Part shown: piece after piece, positions 60,457 to 64,000 of the stretch
How the letters are laid out: every line of letters begins with the position of its first letter
How positions within the stretch are numbered: position 1 is the first letter of the stretch
Origin: PZPK01 sp965230795
GTDB taxonomy: Bacteria; Pseudomonadota; Gammaproteobacteria; Pseudomonadales; Oleiphilaceae
Direction: 5' to 3'
DNA: 64,000 bases
Assembly: GCA_965230795.1 (NCBI GenBank)
Contig: OZ246020.1
Location: forward strand, 186,001-250,000
Notes under the pieces: model-generated
The model's input: only the letters and a program-made list of their open reading frames with translations
The model's database searches: none
Told to the model about the DNA's origin: nothing
Made by a program: the position numbers and the translations under genes

Positions 60457-61078
60457 ACTCCTCAAATTCATTGAGGTCGGGCCAGGTTCGCGACACTTGG
60501 GTGTGACGCAAGTGGTAATGCTCGGAAGGTAGCTGCCTGACTCTCGAGTCCGCCAGCAAGACCTCAGAAGCTCTGCATCGGAAATCCTCCAACAGGGGGT
60601 AGTTATCGCGGTCATATAAGACGTCTGCAGCCAGAATCATATCCAGCGAGCAGGAAAGGTTGTTGAGCCCGGCGATGGATTCGATTAACACGCCATTTTC
60701 CCGAGCATTGAGTTGCACAGCCATTTGTGCATCTGAATCCAGATCACAAGCGTAGACTTTTCGGGCACCGGCAAGCGCAGCAGCAATCGCGACCACTCCC
60801 GATCCGCTGCCAAAATCCAGCACGATTTTGTCCCTCACGCAATCCGGATGATCGAGCAAATAGCGCGCAAGCACCTGGCCACTTGCCCAACAAAAGGACC
60901 AATAGGCCGGCTCTGCGACGACTGCCTGAGCTTCATCATGACTGAGCGGGCCTTCAAGTACGGCAGGATCAAAAAGCTGCAAGGCAATCTCGTGGCATCC
61001 TCGCGGGCGGGTAATATGGAGCTTAGCGCGGGGTATCAGTCTTTTGAGTCGGCTTTGTAATGTATCTGTCGTAATCAT
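60416..61078 (-). CDS. SAM methyltransferase, METTL20/lysine-methyltransferase-like
   Basis: A 220-residue class I methyltransferase. SAM motif I is VLDFGSGSGVVAIAAALAGA; the post-motif Asp is in VYACDLDSDAQMAV. LAADVLYDRDN carries the DxxY-like motif of the METTL20 group, which methylates lysines such as those of electron-transfer flavoprotein beta. N-terminal PAYWSFCWASGQVLARYLL also fits that group. Substrate not proven. ATG 61078 is chosen over TTG 61099. It overlaps the VanZ-like gene end by 41 bases. Confidence 0.82.
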   Translation of the reverse strand: MITTDTLQSRLKRLIPRAKLHITRPRGCHEIALQLFDPAVLEGPLSHDEAQAVVAEPAYWSFCWASGQVLARYLLDHPDCVRDKIVLDFGSGSGVVAIAAALAGARKVYACDLDSDAQMAVQLNARENGVLIESIAGLNNLSCSLDMILAADVLYDRDNYPLLEDFRCRASEVLLADSRVRQLPSEHYHLRHTQVSRTWPDLNEFEEFNQVRIYSAEGES

Positions 61079-61206
61079 GTGGATAAGTACATCCGGCAAT
61101 GTAGAAGGCTATTGCTATTCAGGAAAATATGGCGAAAAATCTGAATGGATAAGGAAGCTGCAACACCAATCTTTGCTAACTAATAATATGAACCATGGGG
61201 ATTCTA

Positions 61207-62040
61207 ATGGAAGAAATCAGTCAAGCAACCGAACAGATGGAAAAACTCACTGAGACAGCCTACACGCTGGCTCTGACGTATGGCCCGAAACTGGTGCTGG
61301 CGATTGTCACACTGATTATCGGTTTGTGGATTATCAAGCGGCTGGTTAACACCGCTAATAAGCACTTTGCAGCCAAAGATCCGACCTTGGGTCAATTTAT
61401 CGGTGGCCTGGCATCCGTGCTGATGAAAACCATGCTGCTGATTGCAGTGGCATCGATGGTGGGCATAGAAACGACCTCCTTTATCGCTGTGCTTGGTGCG
61501 GCTGGTTTGGCGGTCGGTCTGGCCCTGCAAGGCAGCTTGTCCAACTTTGCGGGAGGTGTTCTGATCCTCATGTTCAAGCCCTTTAAAGTTGGCGACCTGA
61601 TTGAAGCCCAGGGGTTTATCGCAACGGTTAAGGAAATCCAGATCTTTAATACCATTCTGAAAACAGCGGACAATCGCATTGTGATTATTCCCAATGGCTC
61701 GCTATCCAATGGCAGTTTGGTGAATATTAATCAGGAAGCGACGCGTCGTGTTGATCTGGTTTTTGGTATTGGCTATGACGATGATATCGATAAGGCGCGC
61801 AGTGTGATTGATGACTTGGCGAAAAACGATGCGCGGGTACTCAAAGATCCTGCTCATATGATTGTGATCACGGCGTTGGCAGACAGCTCTGTAAATTTCT
61901 CTGTGCGGCTTTGGGTCAACACCGCAGATTACTGGGGGGTCTATTGGGACATGCAGGAAGCAGTTAAAAAAGCTTTCGATAAAAACGGCGTTAGTATCCC
62001 GTTTCCTCAGCGCGATGTGCACCTCTACCAAGCGAGCTAA
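61207..62040 (+). CDS. mscS: Small-conductance mechanosensitive channel MscS
   Basis: A 277-residue channel: three N-terminal transmembrane helices (about residues 20-125). The pore helix TM3 has the Gly/Ala-rich packing pattern AVLGAAGLAVGLALQGSLSN, and a cytoplasmic domain follows with NRIVIIPNGSLSNGSLVNI. It opens on hypo-osmotic shock. ATG 61207 has GGGGAT just upstream; ATG 61195 in frame adds four residues. A strong terminator follows the stop. Confidence 0.94.
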   Translation: MEEISQATEQMEKLTETAYTLALTYGPKLVLAIVTLIIGLWIIKRLVNTANKHFAAKDPTLGQFIGGLASVLMKTMLLIAVASMVGIETTSFIAVLGAAGLAVGLALQGSLSNFAGGVLILMFKPFKVGDLIEAQGFIATVKEIQIFNTILKTADNRIVIIPNGSLSNGSLVNINQEATRRVDLVFGIGYDDDIDKARSVIDDLAKNDARVLKDPAHMIVITALADSSVNFSVRLWVNTADYWGVYWDMQEAVKKAFDKNGVSIPFPQRDVHLYQAS

Positions 62041-62052
62041 TAGTGAGTTTAA

Positions 62053-62078
62053 GCAGCGCCGGATGGCGCTGTTTTTTT
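62053..62078 (+). terminator. Rho-independent terminator of mscS
   Basis: Stem CAGCGCC / GGCGCTG with loop GGAT, followed by seven T, 13 bases after the mscS stop. Confidence 0.92.
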
Positions 62079-62363
62079 GTCTATAAATTAACGCCTTTCC
62101 ATACCTGCAATTTTTTTGAAAACAAATGTCATAGCGCGCAACGCTACTTTGAAAAAAAGCTGTCATTAAACGACGCTTATAATCAGTTACTTTTTCTTAC
62201 TTCACGTGGCGCGTCTTCGTGACTAATATGAAGGGTAACGCTGTTTGTAATCGTAGTTTCTGGAAGTTTTTAGCAAGGGGCGTGTTGCTTAGAGAGGACA
62301 CCGCTGCGTCATAGAGTTTTGACCATCAAGGTCGAACAGGCTAGAGAAGTAGAGGTAGTTGCG
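62079..62363. other. Intergenic stretch between mscS and the YbaK-like gene
   Basis: About 285 bases. It contains TATAAT at 62178-62183, a possible -10 for the downstream gene, without a clear -35. A 28-codon ATG ORF (62228-62314) lacks a ribosome site. The untranslated leader from TATAAT to the next gene would be about 175 bases, longer than usual, but I see no recognised riboswitch. Confidence 0.45.
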
Positions 62364-62876
62364 ATGCCAGTAGATCAATTAAAAGAATACCTGGATGCTC
62401 ATGGCGTCCGCTATGTTTCCGTTGAACATTCCGTTGCCTATACCGCCAAAGAAATTGCTGAGCGGGTCAATATCAAAGGCGATCAGATGGCGAAAACCGT
62501 CATGGTTAACCTGGATGGAAGTATGTCCATGGTGGTATTGCCGGCTTCATGCCGCATACGTTGGGACCGCTTCATGAAGGCGATGGGAACGGAGCTGGTT
62601 TCCCTCGCCAGTGAAGATGAGTTTCAGGACAGGTTCCCGAATTGTGAAGTGGGCGCGATGCCCCCTTTTGGCCATCTCTACGATATGCCCATCTATATGT
62701 ATGAAGGCTTTGATGAAGACGGCGAGATAGCTTTTCGGGCCGGAACGCATCATGAGATTATCAAGATGTCCTTTCAGGATTATGTGAGCCTGGCGCATCC
62801 AATGACGCTGACGGAAGGCTTTGCCAAGATTGGGGTTAAGAAGCCTGGGTGGTTGGCCCGTAAAAAAGTTTCCTGA
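62364..62876 (+). CDS. YbaK/EbsC-domain aminoacyl-tRNA deacylase
   Basis: A 170-residue protein of the YbaK/ProX superfamily that hydrolyses mischarged aminoacyl-tRNAs in trans. Conserved parts: VSVEHSVAYTAKEIAERVN, the Lys motif DQMAKTVMVNL, and GAMPPFGHLYDMPIYMYEG (GxxxP loop). GTHHEIIKMSFQDYVSLAHP closes the domain. ATG 62364 has GAGG 8 bases upstream; an upstream TTG would add 15 residues. The substrate tRNA is unknown. Confidence 0.88.
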   Translation: MPVDQLKEYLDAHGVRYVSVEHSVAYTAKEIAERVNIKGDQMAKTVMVNLDGSMSMVVLPASCRIRWDRFMKAMGTELVSLASEDEFQDRFPNCEVGAMPPFGHLYDMPIYMYEGFDEDGEIAFRAGTHHEIIKMSFQDYVSLAHPMTLTEGFAKIGVKKPGWLARKKVS

Positions 62877-62918
62877 CCGTCTCTGTCAAACCTTTGCTCC
62901 CGCGGACATCGGTTTTTA

Positions 62919-62979
62919 ATCTCTGGGTCAAAGCAGCAACGAGACTGCGCGGCAGGCCTGAGCCGCAAACCCAGAGATT
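62919..62979. terminator. Long structured hairpin between the YbaK-like and degQ genes
   Basis: Outer arms AATCTCTGGGT (62919-62929) and ACCCAGAGATT (62969-62979) are an 11-bp perfect match. Inside is a second stem GCGGC / GCCGC. It lies 42 bases after one stop and 15 bases from the other, between convergent genes. On the plus strand it is followed by ATCCCTTTTGTTTTC, on the minus strand by AAAAACC, so it is a better terminator for the plus-strand gene. Confidence 0.55.
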
Positions 62980-62994
62980 ATCCCTTTTGTTTTC

Positions 62995-64000
62995 TCATCG
63001 TATATAGATAATCAAATCATCATAAGCGCGGCGAACACGAAATGCCTGTGGTATCCGTCGCGAGAGGTAGTGCTTTAACTCCTCCAGGTTATGAACGCGG
63101 GTCCGGTCGACACCGAAAATAATATCGCCTTGTTCGAGCCCAATACGCGAAGAGTAAGAAGACGTATCAAGTTCGTGAACAATGATCCCAACGGCGTCTT
63201 CCTGGTCTGAGGGAATTAAATCACGAAGCAGCGTGCCCTGTAGATAAGGCGTTAATTGCTGGCCCTCAATTTCGGGAACCGGGATCGCCTGTATGATTGT
63301 ATTCAGGGTGAGGGTGTCATTGTTCCTCAGAATTTCAAGCGTCAGTTCCTGCCCAAGAGGCGACAAGCCAATTCGGTTGTAAATATCTGCTGCATTGGTA
63401 ACCCGACGACCATTGGCGGACACAATAATATCCCCAACCTTTAATCCGGCCTGCTCGGCTGCTCCTCCTTCGGCAATGGAGGATACCAGTGCGCCCTGGA
63501 AAGTTTGCAGACTGAACGCTTCCGCGAGTTCGGTGGTGAGGTCCTGAAACTTGGCGCCTATACCTCCGCGCTTGACTTCGCCATAGAGGATAAGCTGTTG
63601 CATGATAGCGCTCGTGACTTCAGTCGGTATCGCAAAACCGATACCCACATTTCCCCCTGCAGGCGCGATAATCGCAGAATTGATGCCAACGAGTCTGCCA
63701 TTCAAGTCGATCAGGGCACCGCCGGAGTTGCCCGGATTGATGGATGCATCGGTTTGAATGAAATCCTCATACCCTTGAATACCGAGACTGTTGCGACCCA
63801 GTGCCGAAACAATGCCGCTCGTAACTGTTTGTCCGAGACCAAAGGGGTTCCCGATCGCCATTACAAAATCACCCACCTTGAGAATGCGCGAATCAGCGGT
63901 CTGAACAGCGACAAGATTTTCTGCCTTGATTCTAAGCAGGGCAATATCGACTTTTTCGTCGGAGCCGATCAGGCTTGCCTGCACTTTGCGGCCGTCCTGA
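62995..64000 (-). CDS. degQ: DegQ/DegP-type periplasmic serine protease (N-terminus beyond right edge)
   Basis: The frame is open to the last base. It covers the protease domain after the catalytic His (DGRKVQASLIGSD, Asp in KVDIALLRI, Ser in INPGNSGGALIDLNG) and two PDZ domains (about VKRGGIGAKFQ to IILRN and QLTPYLQGTLL to the end). Two PDZ domains indicate DegQ/DegP rather than DegS. The protein degrades or refolds damaged periplasmic proteins. The signal peptide and His lie outside the window. Confidence 0.93.
   Translation of the reverse strand, partial: QDGRKVQASLIGSDEKVDIALLRIKAENLVAVQTADSRILKVGDFVMAIGNPFGLGQTVTSGIVSALGRNSLGIQGYEDFIQTDASINPGNSGGALIDLNGRLVGINSAIIAPAGGNVGIGFAIPTEVTSAIMQQLILYGEVKRGGIGAKFQDLTTELAEAFSLQTFQGALVSSIAEGGAAEQAGLKVGDIIVSANGRRVTNAADIYNRIGLSPLGQELTLEILRNNDTLTLNTIIQAIPVPEIEGQQLTPYLQGTLLRDLIPSDQEDAVGIIVHELDTSSYSSRIGLEQGDIIFGVDRTRVHNLEELKHYLSRRIPQAFRVRRAYDDLIIYIR

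Noticed and set aside
62228..62314. 28-codon ORF upstream of the YbaK-like gene
   Set aside because: No Shine-Dalgarno sequence and no sign of conservation to judge from.
1..64000. Mobile elements, phage genes, CRISPR arrays, tRNA and rRNA genes
   Set aside because: I looked for transposase or integrase motifs, direct-repeat arrays and cloverleaf signatures such as GGTTCGAATCC, and found none. All blocks look like core chromosome.

Overview
The window is chromosomal DNA of a gammaproteobacterium with gene orders typical of Pseudomonadales/Oceanospirillales. It starts inside recF, directly upstream of gyrB, so the dnaA-dnaN-recF-gyrB origin region lies just off the left edge. Several blocks match Pseudomonas synteny as I remember it: dksA-gluQ-cbrB-pcnB-folK-panB-panC-pgi, yggT-metX-metW-DUF4426-rdgB-hemW, a DUF6776-type gene-bactofilin-erpA, rubA-rubredoxin reductase, ubiC-ubiA-phoB-phoR. 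A rubredoxin/rubredoxin reductase pair and a FadL-like porin suggest a marine or hydrocarbon-associated relative, but I cannot name the genus. I saw no tRNA, rRNA, IS element, prophage or CRISPR array. The region is almost entirely core genome.

Layout. 1-2.9 kb: recF end and gyrB. 3.0-6.8 kb: an AraC-type regulator with a lipoprotein gene, a tandem operator, a 30-codon divergent ORF, a PilZ protein, an esterase and a DEDD exonuclease. 6.9-11.1 kb: aapJQMP amino-acid ABC transporter. 11.2-14.1 kb: a 55-residue membrane protein, mobA, trxA, ppx. 14.2-16.2 kb: tsaD-folB-folK. 16.2-21.5 kb (minus strand): pcnB-folK-panB-panC-pgi. 21.5-22.2 kb: a 756-base gap with the parts of a CbrB-controlled CrcZ-like small RNA. 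22.2-25.1 kb (minus): dksA-gluQ-cbrB. 25.2-27.5 kb: sfsA, Rieske protein, receiver protein, yggT. 27.7-34.2 kb: a dynamin-like GTPase followed by metX, metW, DUF4426, rdgB, hemW and a GGCT-like gene. 34.2-38.3 kb (minus): hemL, thiE, hemJ, a ClC channel. 38.6-46.5 kb: envelope and Fe-S genes, tmcA, and an LpoB-like lipoprotein operon. 46.7-52.3 kb: panP, a c-di-GMP phosphodiesterase, tesB. 52.7-64 kb: rubredoxin system, hpt, ubiCA, phoBR, cysZ, rluA-like, vanZ-like, a methyltransferase, mscS, ybaK-like and a DegQ-type protease cut by the right edge.

Most interesting point: downstream of cbrB, on its strand, there are four GTAAC(A/G) cores (TGTTAC-type CbrB sites) spaced 18-10-18 bp, then a GG-N10-GC sigma-54 promoter, then a transcript region with several A-rich AANAANAA motifs that ends near a stem-loop before pcnB. 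This is the architecture of crcZ, the RNA that sequesters Hfq/Crc. The sensor gene cbrA, normally between gluQ and cbrB, is missing here. An AANAANAA motif also sits on the aapJ start, a possible target of the same circuit. A second replacement theme is pantothenate: panD is absent between panC and pgi, while a PLP-dependent aspartate decarboxylase (panP) is encoded about 29 kb away.
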